A stretch of DNA of 64,000 bases from Rosa chinensis. Lineage: Eukaryota; Streptophyta; Magnoliopsida; Rosales; Rosaceae. Made by a program: the position numbers and the translations under genes. Below the pieces are notes generated by a model, which had not been told where the DNA came from, searched no databases, and worked only from the letters and a program-made list of their open reading frames with translations. Shown one piece after another: positions 46,982 to 59,248 of this stretch (position 1 is its first letter; every line of letters begins with the position of its first letter). The DNA lies in the NCBI RefSeq assembly GCF_002994745.2, contig NC_037089.1:86700347-86764346 (forward strand), read 5' to 3'.

Positions 46982-46990
46982 ACAGGTTAA

Positions 46991-47394
46991 GAGAAATTCT
47001 AGTGTAGTGGTGGGTATCTTATACCCACATTTACAAAAATGAGAACAAATTTTGTTGTCAAAGTTGTAATTTGAGTCCTACTTTGTGTAATCTTAGTTCT
47101 AATAATGGTAATTACACATCTTACGACATTTTACAAGTTTTTAAACAAATTCGTTGTCAATTTTATAATCTTAGTTCTAATAATGGTAATTACACCTCTT
47201 GCGACATTTTTACAAGTTTTTGAACAAATTCATTGTCAATGTTGTAATTTTTGTTTAACTATATGTAAATAGTGTAAATGAATATGGTAACTTTTGTTCT
47301 CAATGTTGTAATTTTGGTTCAAATACTTGTAAATTTTTGTTCAAATTGTTGTAAATGAGGGTATCTCATACCCACCAATACACTAGCTTGTCTC
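46991..47394. mobile_element. 404-bp MULE-type MITE
   Basis: A perfect 9-bp TSD, acaggttaa, lies at 46982-46990 and 47395-47403. The inverted ends gagaaattctagtgtagtgg and gagacaagctagtgtattgg continue through tgggtat. The interior is made of repeated phrases such as acaaattcgttgtcaa, with no coding content. Confidence 0.88.
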
Positions 47395-47639
47395 ACAGGT
47401 TAATATATATCATTACATTACAATTTTGAACTCGTGTTATTTCATCTGTATATCTTTGCAAGCACATCATGATCATATGATTGAATAAATTTATGTATAT
47501 TTTGACTTGTAAATTAATTTTAAAGGAAGAGTAATGATGCAGAGAGGATGGCGGCTCAATTTGAGCAACAGTTAGACCGTGCCAAAGGAGGAAAACGAAA
47601 AGTGACTAGTAGACAGGAAATGGCAGTTCGGTGTCTGAT

Positions 47640-48012
47640 TGGGACGCACCTTACCTTTCCGGAAAGGGAATCGCGCCAGAAACAAGACTCATAGCTTTGC
47701 TATGAGCTGTAGCATTTTTCGGGCTTTCGGGATCGTTTAGGGCCTCAAAACGGCATTTTTCTATTTTACCCGTTTTTGGTTTTCTTAGTTATTTTTGGAT
47801 TGTTTTCGTTTTTACCCATGGGCCTTAGGGTTTCGTTGTTAGTCGCCCTAGGGTACTTTTCTTTTATTTATGCAGCCGCAAGCGGCTGCAGAAGACATCT
47901 TTCATCTTTTAATCAATATAATAGAGATTTTCTCTTTTATCTCTGGTGGACTCCAGAATCTTTTGCTTAGGTTTATTGCTGGTAAACCTAGTTATCAATC
48001 CGACTGCGTCAA
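47640..48012 (+). mobile_element. LTR remnant, probably Ty3-type
   Basis: The segment tctctggtggactccag, gtttattgctggtaaacc and ccgactgcgtca matches, in inverted orientation, the segment at about 58645-58740. The rest diverges. At 58645 the LTR end is followed by aatagttggcgttgttcg, which resembles the tggcgccgttgccgg primer site of Tat/Athila-type Ty3 elements. No coding region is attached. The left edge is uncertain. Confidence 0.55.
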
Positions 48013-48187
48013 GTAAACTTTACTGTCAAGCACACAAAAGCCGTGGCTGAGGCTCTACTTACAGTCAGCTATTTATTCTAGAAACAGAGCTGATTTGATT
48101 TTTGTAGGTTGTTGGTACCGTAGCTGGTAGGAATGACCTTCTGCATTCCTACTGTCAATGTCTCTGTGGCTGACCTCACCGTGAGAC

Positions 48188-49183
48188 TTGAGACGAAGGC
48201 TACTAATGATGAGATCAAAAATGCTGTCAAGTATTCCAAAAGTGCCTAATAAGCGGTTTTGTGGGTCTTCAAAAGGATGGTTAATTGCTATGGAGAAAGA
48301 TTTTTCTTTAACACTTATAAATACATTCTTTAGGGTTAAAGCCAGAAGAAAGAAAGAAAATTCGATCATTCACCTTCCTCCAATGACCCCTCCATCCAAG
48401 GGACTGAGTAGATGGGTTAGAGATTGTGAATGTTATGCATATAGGGCTACCCAATACTAAACGCAAGTGATTGCACTGTTGTGGTCATATATGAGAGGAA
48501 CTAGGCGAATTGGACGTACGTTGATAAAAGCTTTTCCCTAAATCATGATGTTATCTATGTTCAAGATGAGTTTTATTCTGTTGATGGTAAGAATGGCGCC
48601 GGTCTTCTAGCTTTTGATGTTCCCACTCATATGAACTCTACGACGGCAAAGAAAAAGAAGGTATTCTCTAATGTAGATCGAACGCGTTGCTCCTGGAGTT
48701 AAACTTCAACAACAAATGCAGAATTACATCAAGAAATATATTGTGGAATCAAATGGAAAAGAATTGCTGATGGTTCAAAGGTATATTGATATTGTAAATG
48801 ATGAACGTAGGATAACAAAAATCGAAGTTTTTGAATTAGATTTCCACAAGTGTGTGTGGAAAGATATAAATACTCTAGGTGATCTCGCTCTCTTCATAGG
48901 TGATAACCATTCAGTAGCTGTCTTGGCATCACATTTTCCATGATGTCATCCAAATTGCATATACTCCAACCATGACCATGATCGTATTACGAGGCATTTT
49001 GACGGAGCTGAACATCATGATTTTGGTATATATAATGTCCAAGATAAACGCTTTTATTATGTCGGGTATAATGAACAAGATAAAATCTTTTCACGGATTT
49101 ACTCTAGACATGCAACAACTCTGTTGAGGAAGACCATTAATCGACCACCAATGTGGGTTGTGCCATCATTTCATCAGTTGTAG
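48188..49183 (+). pseudogene. DUF295 (F-box-associated, KIB-like) pseudogene
   Basis: Translation in two alternating frames gives the beta-propeller-like DUF295 region: CGSSKGWLIAMEKDFSLTL then IIHLPPMTP; NWTYVDKSFS then DVIYVQDEFYSVDGK; and ALFIGDNHSVAVLASHFP, CHPNCIY, then FGIYNVQDKRFYY. Stops occur at 48458-48460, in the ATATGAGAGGAACTAG stretch near 48500, and at 48941-48943. At least two frame changes are needed. The N-terminal F-box that many family members carry was not found. Functional members act with SKP1 or in shaggy-kinase turnover, but this copy is broken. Confidence 0.8.
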
Positions 49184-49438
49184 AAACTTATAATTGTTGG
49201 ACTTCAGGGTTTTTAGTTCATTTCCTTGAGTTTATTTGTAATTTTCATATTGTAACACCCTATTTAATAAAATTTCAAGTTTGTAACTCTGTCAACCCGG
49301 CACTCTCTTTGTCCCCTTTTCTCCCCAGACAGAAACAAAATGATTTCCCCAATCCTTACAGATTTTTTTTAAGAGTATTGTTTATACTTTATAGCTTCAC
49401 TTGTTCTTTCGTGGCAAATCATGTGAAGATCAAAACAC
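49184..49438. other. Short spacer
   Basis: Between the DUF295 pseudogene and CACTA-2. No feature seen. Confidence 0.5.
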
Positions 49439-49441
49439 ATA

Positions 49442-52400
49442 CACTACAAGAAATTACCCAATTAGTCACAAAAGTATTAGTGACAAACCAAAAATATGTC
49501 ACCCATAAGGGGATTGGTGACAAAGTTTTGAATTCGTCACTAAAATTTTCGCTCCTTGGAGAAGCCAGGCTACATGTATTTTGGTGACAAACAATATAAA
49601 ATTAGTGACGTGTATTTTCGTCAGTGAAAGTGCAACAAATGCAAAACGGTGTTGTTTTGGTAAAGGAATTATCCACAAGTCCAGCTCTCTCTAGTCAACA
49701 GCTTTTCATCCATTCACTTTCGAGATCTCTCTCTCAACATCGCCACCACCCGTAAGCCGAGCCCTAATCAAATCGCCGCCTTCCGCCTTCTAATCAAATC
49801 GCCCATCAATTCAACAATTTCCGATTCGGGTTGTTGGCGTATGGGTTCTCATTGGACTCCTCCTGAGGCTTGACTGAGTCGACGAAGTGAGGTAAGGAAA
49901 TCGATTGCATCGCATTACTAACTTTCTTCGGCTCCGACTATTCGCACCCTTCTCACCTTTCTGGTATGCTTCTTCTCTCCTCGTTTCAATTTCTCTGCTT
50001 TACTTTTTGATCTGCAATTTGGTTCGAGTAGATGTGAACCAAATGAGAATATTCCTCTGTCGTTAAATCCGATTGAACTCAAATGCTTCCAATTTAATGG
50101 CGAGGTCGTGCCAGTTTCGTTCTGTCCGAGCGGAATTCGTGAGGAATTTCAATTCAACTCGGATGCTTCTCGGAAAGTTCGCGTCTTGGGTCAGTTCTGA
50201 ACCTCTTTTTGCTTGGTTTATGTTTTGGGCTTCTTGTTTTTACTGGTAGATTCAATGTTATGTTGAGGCTTTCAGTTATGATCTACTAGAAATTTTCTGT
50301 GATTTAATTCATTGTGGACTGAAAGCTTTAGTCATTGCTTGTGTGAGATTTGCTTTCTTGCAATTTTTTGTTAATGCAAAGTGAATTTTGTTGGGTTTTT
50401 CTTCTTTCGAATTCAGGATGCTTTAAGTGAAATAAATTGGGTATGTAATTTCATGATAGACTAAAAGACGCTTAATTCAGAGTTCCAACAATGTTACTTT
50501 TGTTACTCAGTTGTTCTTTGGTTTCAAGTTCATTGTTATTCAATTATAAGGCTTTCTTCCGTCATTGTGCTTTGTATTTATCTCTTGGGATGTTTAGTTT
50601 TATAGCCAACACATTTGATGCATGAGACACACACTACTTACGGCTTGCCATTTTGTTTCTAAGAAGTCTAAATTGCTCTCAACCTGTTGCTTATCTCTTA
50701 AGTGGGTACCCCTTTCCATTTTTTCTACTTTCTAGATCTAAAGAGCTGTTAGTTTTAAATGATTCTTTGTAATTACAATTTATAAATAGGACCTGTGTGG
50801 TAGAGAATTTTTTTACAAAATGTAAATGCATTTAGAAGGTTAAGTGAATTTCATTTTAGAATTGAGGTCTTTTTCCCACTGAAACATTCGAAACTTCAAA
50901 ATTCTGATCCCATGTTAGGGTTTTAAGGTTGGTGAATTTATCTGTTTTCCTCTTTCTTTGTTATCAGATAATAAGATACCTATACTCGAAAACTTGGGAG
51001 CTACAGAGGTATGTATCTACTTTAAAAGAAGTATTATCCTGAGTGTGTTTAGTTATTGGGTTTTATGTTGAGCTGCTTGACGTTACTGAGTGGGTTTTGC
51101 TTTTAATCTAAACAGGACCAATTTGACACCATTGATTTGTCTGACAATGAAATTGTTAAGCTGGAAAACTTGCCCTATCTTTATCGTTTGGGGACTTTGA
51201 TTATTAATAACAATAGAATTACCCGTATCAATCCCAACATTGGAGGTAACTTCAATTCTTTAACTTTGTATGTACTGTTATGTTTTGTACTCTGTATGCT
51301 TGTTCTGTGTTGCTTAAGACCTAGTTTTTCATTGCAGAGTTCTTGCCGAAGTTACATACTTTAGTACTTACCAACAACATGCTAGTCAACTTGGTAGAGA
51401 TTGATCCTGTTGCATCGCTTTAGTAGTTGCAGTGTCTTAGCCTGTTGGATAACATCACAAAGAAACCCAAATTATAGGCTGTACGTGATTCACAAATTAA
51501 AGTCGCTTCGGATTCTGGATTTTAATTAAGTGAAAGATAAGGTGAGTCCTTTTTCAGGTGCGAAACTCATCGTTTTTGGCCTGGTTCTACTTTCTGAGTT
51601 GGGAACACCATAACTCTGTGCCTCTATGACGGTATAGTCGATTCTCACATGTAAGATTACACAGTTAGCTTTACAAAGCAATATGGTTAAAATGTTACGA
51701 TCAATAGTTCCAACTGTCATTTTACACTGCCTTCAATTTATAAGTTATGTCCTATATGATTTTTTCCCCTTAAAACTTGTAGTGCATGTGTGCGGGCCTT
51801 TCAATGGAGGAGCCCTTGAGGAATCAATTATAGCCTTTGTTTGAGTCTTTGAGAGCAGGTCTCAGTTCTGTTTTGTTGAATTCTTTGAGTTAGGCTTAGT
51901 TGTGTAAACTATGGTAATTAATTTTTGGTCTTTAATCTCAAGGCGGTATTGAAGATGGTGAAGAACCCAAATAAGCAGTATTAGGGAAATACAAGAAAGA
52001 GACGGGGGTAGTGTCTGCTGACAATTAATGGCATGTCATTCTTATTAAGCTTGCAAAGATGAAAATGTTGGCTCAGTATGCACAAGAGGAAGATGATGAT
52101 CAAGTCTAGTAAGTTCATTCTTAGTTTGTTTGATGTATATTAGCTGTGTTCATATCATTTTTTTCTTTCTCATCCCCAAAACAATTCTGCTTCTTGGCTT
52201 TTGCATCAACTTCTTGTAACAGTTGACACACAAAGACAATGTATTGCTGCAAGGTCAAGACCCAAAGACACCATTGGTGTCGTGATGGGGATGGTAATAT
52301 TGATGAAAATGAGCAAGGGAAGGATAGAAATGATTAGAATGTATATTAAGAGTTTCACATTTCACAATTTGGATGTAAATTAACGTCTGATACTTGAACA

Positions 52401-52876
52401 TATTTGTGTTTATCTATGAATATTCTCAGTTTGTACTTTGAAATGCAATATATGATATCAATTGAAATATGTGCTAGAACATGCAATAAGCTATAGATAT
52501 GATGAATGTGAAATAAATTTTCAAATAATCTGTGAAATTAAAAAATAATAAAAAATAAAAAATGGAGACGAAATGAAGTTCGTCACCCCAAGAGATTTGG
52601 CGGTAAACAAAAAATTTGGCTCCAGTTTCTGGAATATGTCAAATTTTGAGAGAGAATTGGTGACGAAATATCAAGGATTGGGTGACAAATTTATTTCCTC
52701 ACGTAAACATATTTTGGTGACGAACTTATCATTTCGTCACCCAATGGAATCGGTCACGCAGTATAGGTGACGAAATTGGTGACGAACTTTTTTCATCACC
52801 CATACTTTTGGGTGACGAAATTTTTAGAATAGGTGACAAAAGTGGTTTGACACCAATTGGGTAAATTCTAGTAGTG
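49442..52876. mobile_element. CACTA-2, non-autonomous En/Spm element carrying U2A' exons
   Basis: Ends: CACTACAAGAAATTACCCAA at left and CACTACTAGAATTTACCCAA at right (inverted), with the 3-bp TSD ata (49439-49441 and 52877-52879). Subterminal repeats of gtgacgaa / ttcgtcac and gtgacaaa are dense at 49465-49620 and 52575-52860. No transposase was seen. The interior contains U2A' exons with introns (50968-51540), consistent with capture of genomic DNA. Confidence 0.92.
50968..51540 (+). pseudogene. Captured U2 snRNP A' gene segment
   Basis: Three exons remain with introns: 50968-51008 (IPILENLGATE), 51116-51245 (DQFDTIDLSDNEIVKLENL, then INNNRITRINPN) and 51338-51540 (EFLPKLHTLVLTNNMLV, then VEIDPVASL). 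These are the leucine-rich repeats of U2A', the spliceosomal protein that holds U2B'' on U2 snRNA. The third piece contains stops (TAGTAG after ASL) and also lost an intron boundary, or an exon-exon join is present. The first exon and most of the C-terminal part are missing. The donor gene in the host would be a single-copy splicing gene. Confidence 0.85.
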
Positions 52877-52879
52877 ATA

Positions 52880-53181
52880 CCAGCAAAAAGATGAAAATAT
52901 ATGAACCACCTGTCGATATATTCAATCAGATTATACCTCCTTGATGACTTGATCATCCATAATGTAAAAACTTATCAATAAAGTGTAATTTCACATGTAT
53001 ATTATAAGATCTTGCACTCTTCCTATGACGAGGAAACAGTTATAATCTAAACTTCAAAAGTTCTTAACCTTGGATAGTAAAATTTACTGTACGCTATTAA
53101 ATTAATGACCAAATTGAAACACTATGGCAGTAGGTATAAGTATAACAGGACATAAGCCAGAAGTTAAACTCGGCCAACTTA
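52880..53181. other. Intergenic, no gene recognised
   Basis: AT-rich sequence between CACTA-2 and the RAD5-like exon; it may include decayed intron sequence of that fragment. Confidence 0.4.
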
Positions 53182-53316
53182 CCAGGAGACATTGACGACA
53201 TAAGCGATGAGCATAAGGTTTTAATACCTCATCTTCAAATGCATCAAGCATATCAGACACTCTCCCTGTTTCCCTTTGCGCATTTCTTCGACAACTTCTT
53301 GAACAACTCTGGCTTC
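53182..53316 (-). pseudogene. RAD5/SMARCA3-like RING exon fragment
   Basis: On -, an acceptor-like ctatag precedes EARVVQEVVEEMRKGKQGEC followed by LICL. After a one-base shift it continues with DAFEDEVLKPYAHRLCRQCL, ending at a donor ctcctg|gtaag. This is the RING region of the plant RAD5 (SMARCA3-like) SNF2 translocase used in error-free damage tolerance. Only one exon is present, with a frameshift, so it is a dispersed fragment. One zinc ligand (usually cysteine, in the PCAH stretch) is tyrosine here. Confidence 0.75.
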
Positions 53317-53676
53317 CTATAGAAGTTTAAGACAATATTTCCCCCAGGAATGGCCAATAGAATAGGAAATTTATTCCCGATAAGAACTAGGGAAACAATT
53401 CCTCGTTTCTTTAGGGAGTCCTAAATCCTAATGTATTTGAAAATCATACCAATTCTTTTCAATACCTTAAACACAAAATTCTAATCACTGATGTACCTAT
53501 ATTGTCAAGTATGAGCAACTACATTGACGCGTACAAATAGCTCACTAGAGAGGTTAATAGTAGTCCCATATAAATCCGACCTAGCAGAATAGATAAGTTA
53601 AAGTTGTGGCAGGGAATTATAGAATGTGATCCAAGCACATTACAACGGAAAATACATATGCCGACCAATACGGCAA

Positions 53677-56600
53677 GGAGAGATTATTCAGAGCACCGCC
53701 GTGCACTTGCACCAACATAAATGAATGGTTAGATTGCATTAAATACACTTTTCGTTTATTAAAAATAAAGTTGATAATAAATATCAAGGGTTGAGATTAT
53801 TTTATAACACTACAAAAAAGAATTGTATTAGCTTCACCGGTTTGCTTCGGCAATCATTTTCCGTCGCCATTGACATCTATTTTGCGTCGGCAATAGCTGG
53901 CCGTCGCAAGAGTATGAAAATTTTGCGTCCCCGTTTATCTTCCGTCGCAATAGCAGTAGCCAAACATCAACCTGTTACTTCGGCAAACGTTAACAGTGGC
54001 AAAGCTACCTAAAATTTGCAACCGCATCGACCTACCGTCGCGTTAGCCATCCAAATATTTAGATGAAAAACAGTTTATAAGTATTATATGTTAGGCAGAA
54101 AAAATCTACTGAACAAAACCTAGCCCCTCTTCGATGAGAAAAAGCTCTCTCCCTCAGCCATCTATTTTGCCCATCTCGATCCGTACCATCCTTTGTAGAT
54201 TTCCTACCCCTTCAATCCAATTTCTCCTCTCCTCTCTCTTTCTCACCCATCCATTCCTAAATCCCTAAATCTCCAGGAGCCCAGAAAGAGCGATGTACTT
54301 AATTTGCTGGCTAAGATTGAACTTCTTTACCAGATTTCTATCAAATCCGGTCGATTCACTAGCTAGAAGATCTACGAACCTAGATGTTCATCTAGAAAGA
54401 AATTTGATGAAACACAAAGGAAAAGGTGAGATCTACTCAAATCTGAATGTGAGTGTTTGTCCATATCTTGCGGTGATTTTATTTTTTTATTTTTTTGGTT
54501 CATTTGAGCTGTTCGTACTTCGTAGTGTTTTCTTAAGATTCAGAGTACTTCTGTATAAGCCAGCCATTTTAGAGAGCAGTTTAGCTCGACACAATCTTTT
54601 GTTAAATTGGGGAGCTTGATCCATAGTTTTAGTCTTTGTAATGTCTGTAGATTTGGTGCTATCCTATGCAATGAATCCTAGGTAATTTCAAGTAAGTTAT
54701 GGACAAATCTAGTCTCATTTATAAATAGTATATGCATTCATCATCCAGTTCGTGTTTACCAAATTGTGATCCAAAATTGTTTTGCTTCAAATTGTGATCC
54801 AATATTATTTTGGTATTCTAAATTGTGATTTACTTTGTGTTTTTAATTTTCTGTTACAACAGTATTAGAGCATGATTGCTTTTATAACCTAAAATTGGTT
54901 TATAACTTTATATTGATTCTCTGGTTTGTAATGTTTCCATGTATGCATACTCACAGGTTATTGTGCTAGACTAGAGATGTAACTTAGCTTATATGTTGAA
55001 ACTATATTCTTTATATTATTGGATTCATCTGCTTTGACTTGCAGTATTTTCATATTTTGGTCATTTATGCTGCCTTTGGTCTGCTACAAGGCAAAAGTTA
55101 TACAAATATAAAAGGTCAATATATTCTCCTCTTTCATGAAGAGGTTTCAACTTATTTTAGTTCTTGTTTTTCTCTTTATTTTCTCCTTCTATAGTTTTTT
55201 TTTTCCTTATTCATGCATTCCTTGCTCAGTAGTTACTTTTATGCATGACTAATTCATGGGAATTAGTTTTCTTATCAGGAGCCCTGTTGGCCAAATTCTT
55301 ATGAACCTCGACTATTTGCATATGAATCATATTCTTCATCTAGAGTGTCAAGTTTCATTACATATTTGTTCTTGCGTACTTGGCCAAGGTAATTTTGCCA
55401 TCTCCTTTCATAATTCGATCTGATGTTGTCTTTTACTAATACTCAATTTTCTTAGTGTTCGCTAATATATGCTTTGGTAATTTATCATCTTATTTCCTAT
55501 ATTCCCCAAAGGGACATAATAGTTTTGCTGACAACAAATGATCTATGTGGGTGCAGGTGATGACTGTTTGGACTTGCCAAGATGTTGACTTTAGATGATC
55601 TTGCTTGCGATGCACAATGTATTGAATCTATCTATATCAAATGTATCTTAATTCAGGAGGATTGGTAGCTGTATGTGTCCCAATCTGATATACCTTGTAG
55701 TTCCAAATCAGATATGATCTTTGGGTAAGCAGTGTACATTTGAAAATCTGTTGGTCTTGATTAATGTTCTTATCTACAATATTATTATACTTAACATATT
55801 TTTGATCCAATATTTCTCATTGGCCTGCATCTAAAGCATTTCTAAGTTGTTGGACCTCTGTCTTCAGCTAACTAGAGACAAATCCATTTCTTTATCTCTT
55901 TTTTATTTTATTTAACTTTATATTTCTATTCCTTATATATGCAACTGAGTTGTGTGCTTTTTTTTTATATTGGAAGCCAAGTTAGTTTTGATTTGTACTA
56001 CGAACTAAATTCATATCAACACTGAGCCAAACAAAAATTTTAGTTGAAGAAAGGTTCATCCCTCTCCAACTATTGGTACAACTTCCTTGACCAGTAGCCA
56101 TTAACTTCTAATTTGTATCATGAAACCATGTTGTCTTTTTGGGTTTCTAAGAAAAATTGGTTTGAAATAAACCTAAATGCCACATGTTTTTAGTAAATTG
56201 TTTTGCCTGTGCTTCTTTCTTTTTATGGTTTTCAACTTGTCCTCTGTTGTATATGTTGTGTATATGTTGTGTTGTACATGCTTCTTTTTTTTTAATAAAA
56301 TTTGTTTGTTATCAGGAAGAGGAAAAAAAAAAAAAACCTACGAGCAAAGAGGAACCAATGACTGAACCATGTCGCATATAGATTGTTGAATTTAGTTCTA
56401 GCATGATAGAGGTATTGAATGAAGAACTGAATATTAAATTTAAAGAGGCCTTTTGTGAAAACTTGCTGGCCAAACTTACAATCTTCTAAGGAAGACAATA
56501 TCTGTCTACAAGCAATATTATCTGTCAAATATTAATTCTTCTTTTTGTGAAAAAAAAAACAGAGGAGTACCAAGATCAGTCTTCTGCTCAAACTGGGGTT

Positions 56601-57923
56601 GCATTAGCTGAGTCACCAAATGAGGCTCTTTCTCTTAATTGCATACCTAATATGGTGCTGCATGATTGACCAACGATAAATTCAAGGTAGTGTTGGAAAG
56701 CTTTTAATTTACTTTTCACTTATGGTGTGGTGCAAGAAAAACTTAACTTAATGTTCCATTATGTTAAAATTGATTGTTAATTTTAAAGTCGAGCTTGATG
56801 TTGCTATGTCCTTGTCCTTAAGTCATGGTAGACATTTAGACTTGGTTAAACTTTCTCACCTTTGTTCGGTTAATTAGGTCACTAATTGTTTCTTCAATTG
56901 GCAAGCTAAAGATCCATCTATACATCTAAAATAGTTAGAACATACTTTAACGTGTTAGCAATACATAACACACACACGTGGTTTGTTCTTTCTGTACGTA
57001 TGGATATTGTTTCATGAGATGTATTACTTGCAAATATGTTAGGTCTAGATATATTCATGCCAAAAACAAGATAGGCTTTCTAGATAAATGCATTATCTCA
57101 TAAGCAAGTTAGTTGATATGTGTTTGGTTTGTATTAAATGTTCAGGTTCCAAAAATTTTACCATATTAAAAGCAAATTTATCTATGAACTTCATGTCATG
57201 CTTATTCTTTCTTAGTTTCTTTTAGCTCTCTTTACAAGCAGTAACTATTTTTCTGGTTAATTTTGACAGTGATAATGTTTATAGAATGAGAAAGTTTGTT
57301 GGTTTGAATTTAATGTGATTATATCCAATGCAGGGTATGATGTCATCTTCAGAATCTAGTGAAGATGGAGGAAATGAAGTGTTCTGATGATTACCAGTTT
57401 TCCAGTACATTAACTATATGTAATTTAATTTTGTAAATTTATGTATTTGAACATTGGTGAAGATAAATAAAATTAATGTTAAAAAGTAATTTGATGGAAC
57501 ATTTCCTTTGTATCACTTTCTTCCCTAAAATAAATTTTTTTTTTTTTTTAATTCTAGCATGCAAATTTTGTATGCTAGATTTTTTTTTTAATTAATAATT
57601 CACATTTTGCGACGGCAATTTTTCCGTCGCCAAAGACCAAAGGCGACGGCAAGTTTGCTGATGTCGTTGGTGGCGTCGCCATTGATATTTGCGATGGGTA
57701 ATTGCTGTCGCTAAAAATCATGCGACGGCGTATTTGCCGTCGCAAATATCAATGGCGACGCCACCAACGACATCAGCAAAATTGCCGTCGCCTAGCCGTC
57801 GCCATTGGTCTTTTGCGACGGCAAATTGACTTTCCGCGACGGCGTTGCGCCGTGGCCATTTGAATTCTTTTTTGTAGTGTAAGGGTTGGGTCACTTACAC
57901 CGTCGGTGCATAGAATAATTTCC
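53677..57923. mobile_element. MULE-type MITE split by CACTA-3
   Basis: The 9-bp TSD atacggcaa lies at 53668-53676 and 57924-57932. Inverted ends are ggagagattattcagagcac at left and ggaaattattctatgcacc at right. Without CACTA-3 the MITE is about 175 bp and non-coding. It is the older of the two insertions. Confidence 0.8.
53808..57879. mobile_element. CACTA-3, non-autonomous En/Spm element
   Basis: Perfect inverted ends CACTACAAAAAAGAATT with the 3-bp TSD taa (53805-53807 and 57880-57882). Subterminal zones are full of gcgacgg / ccgtcgc units, with one long palindrome at about 57690-57770. The 3.4-kb interior has no transposase. A few coding-like pieces exist (for example EEYQDQSSAQTGVALAESP at about 56563-56620), perhaps captured exons that I do not recognise. 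Confidence 0.9.
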
Positions 57924-58212
57924 ATACGGCAAGAACAACAAAAGTCTAGTTCTTGAAAACCATCGAGAATAGGAAGTTGTGTGAACCAAAGTTCTTAAAT
58001 GTGCGAGTCGCATTTAAGGTCGCAACCAAAAATTCAAGCCAATAACTATTTCAAATGAAGGGAGAAAGAGATGAGCATTTTATAATCCAGCGATAAATGT
58101 AAAAATTGGAAGATGATACTATATATTTATGTTAATTATTTAGAGCTAAATTTTGAAAGGGTTATATTTTGGAGGCGTAGAGTATTCTTGTATTTAACAA
58201 CAGCAACAACAA

Positions 58213-58221
<9 letters not shown>

Positions 58222-58250
<29 letters not shown>

Positions 58251-58336
58251 AAAAAAACCCCACCCCATTCCCACCCTTAATGGGGCTCGAACTCTTGACC
58301 TCTTATATATGAGACCAAAGCCTTACCACCCCACCA
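58222..58336 (-). mobile_element. tRNA-derived SINE with 17-bp TSD
   Basis: Direct repeats aacaacaaaacatatat flank the segment (58205-58221 and 58337-58353). On - the inserted sequence has a tRNA-like head: ggtggtaaggctttggtctc suggests an A box, and agttcgagcccc fits a B box. The 3' end is a T-rich and AT-rich tail. About 115 bp is short for a plant SINE, so the tail may have eroded into the adjoining AT repeat. Confidence 0.75.
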
Positions 58337-58644
58337 AACAACAAAACATATATGTGTGTATATTAAAACAATATACTTTTTATTTATTTTTAATTGATAG
58401 AGAGCAATTTATGCATGGTTCTTACCCCTAGAATTGGTCAAAGTTACATTAGGAACCACCCAAAGTAGTTGTATACTTGTATCTGACTGGATATCGACAA
58501 GTCATATTCAACTTTGGTAAATCAATATTGTGCGCAGTGTTAATCTGCAAGCAAAAACTTCTTCACAGAAAACTGTTGCTACTTTATAACTATAATGTAT
58601 GTAGGTCGTAAGGTGATACTTCAATTCTTGTTCGAACAACGCCA

Positions 58645-59050
58645 ACTATTTGATGCAGTCGGAAATAACCTGGGTTTACAAGCAATAAACCCTAAAAAGA
58701 TAAATCTGGAGTCCACCAGAGAATTTGAGAAAAATATCTCATTTTATTAAATTTAATATGATAAACTGATCAACTAAATCACGAATCGGATAATTAAGGC
58801 GATACATTTTGGCCTAAATTTGATAGGGCTCACTAAAGTGAGTCTTGAAAATCTCGTCGTTCCAATTCCGGAAAGTTATCATGCGTCTCAAACGGACATT
58901 CTGGCCAAAATTTACTCCAATCTGATTCACAATCTAGAATCTGACTTTTCGCACGAGAAACCCGAAAGTCTAAAACCTAATCTTCTTGAATATTCCAGCA
59001 GCTAATAACCTCATTATGCGTGAGTTACCTATTTTCCAATCACTCTTCTT
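58645..59050 (-). mobile_element. LTR remnant, probably Ty3-type, minus strand
   Basis: On -, the segment ends with ggtggactccag, ttattgcttgtaaaccc and ccgactgcatca, matching the + strand remnant at 47640-48012. Directly after the end comes aatagttggcgttgttcg, similar to the primer site of Tat/Athila elements. No coding part follows. The right edge is uncertain. Confidence 0.55.
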
Positions 59051-59110
59051 GATTCTACGCCGCTTCTTTATTTTTCTAACTTTCCGGCTAAACCAGGCCC
59101 ATTTCTAACT

Positions 59111-59209
59111 TTGTATGATTCAAACTATATGCCTTATAATCCTCTATATAAAGAGGCCAATATTATCAATGAGTATACACAGCAAATTTCTCTCAAATTC
59201 AGTTTTTCT

Positions 59210-59215
<6 letters not shown>
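59111..59215 (+). repeat. Partial LTR of the copia B family
   Basis: Matches the last half of the copia B 3' LTR, including ctatataaagaggc, atgagtatacacagcaaatt and the end ctacaaca. The first half of the LTR is missing. The end abuts an AT microsatellite (59216-59240). Confidence 0.85.

Positions 59216-59248
<33 letters not shown>

Noticed and set aside
47776..47970. 64-codon hydrophobic frame as a membrane peptide
   Set aside because: It lies in the T-rich LTR remnant, and the same DNA recurs as non-coding LTR at 58645-58740.
50968..51540. Functional U2A' gene
   Set aside because: Stops occur within the third exon, the first exon and C-terminal part are missing, and it lies inside CACTA-2.
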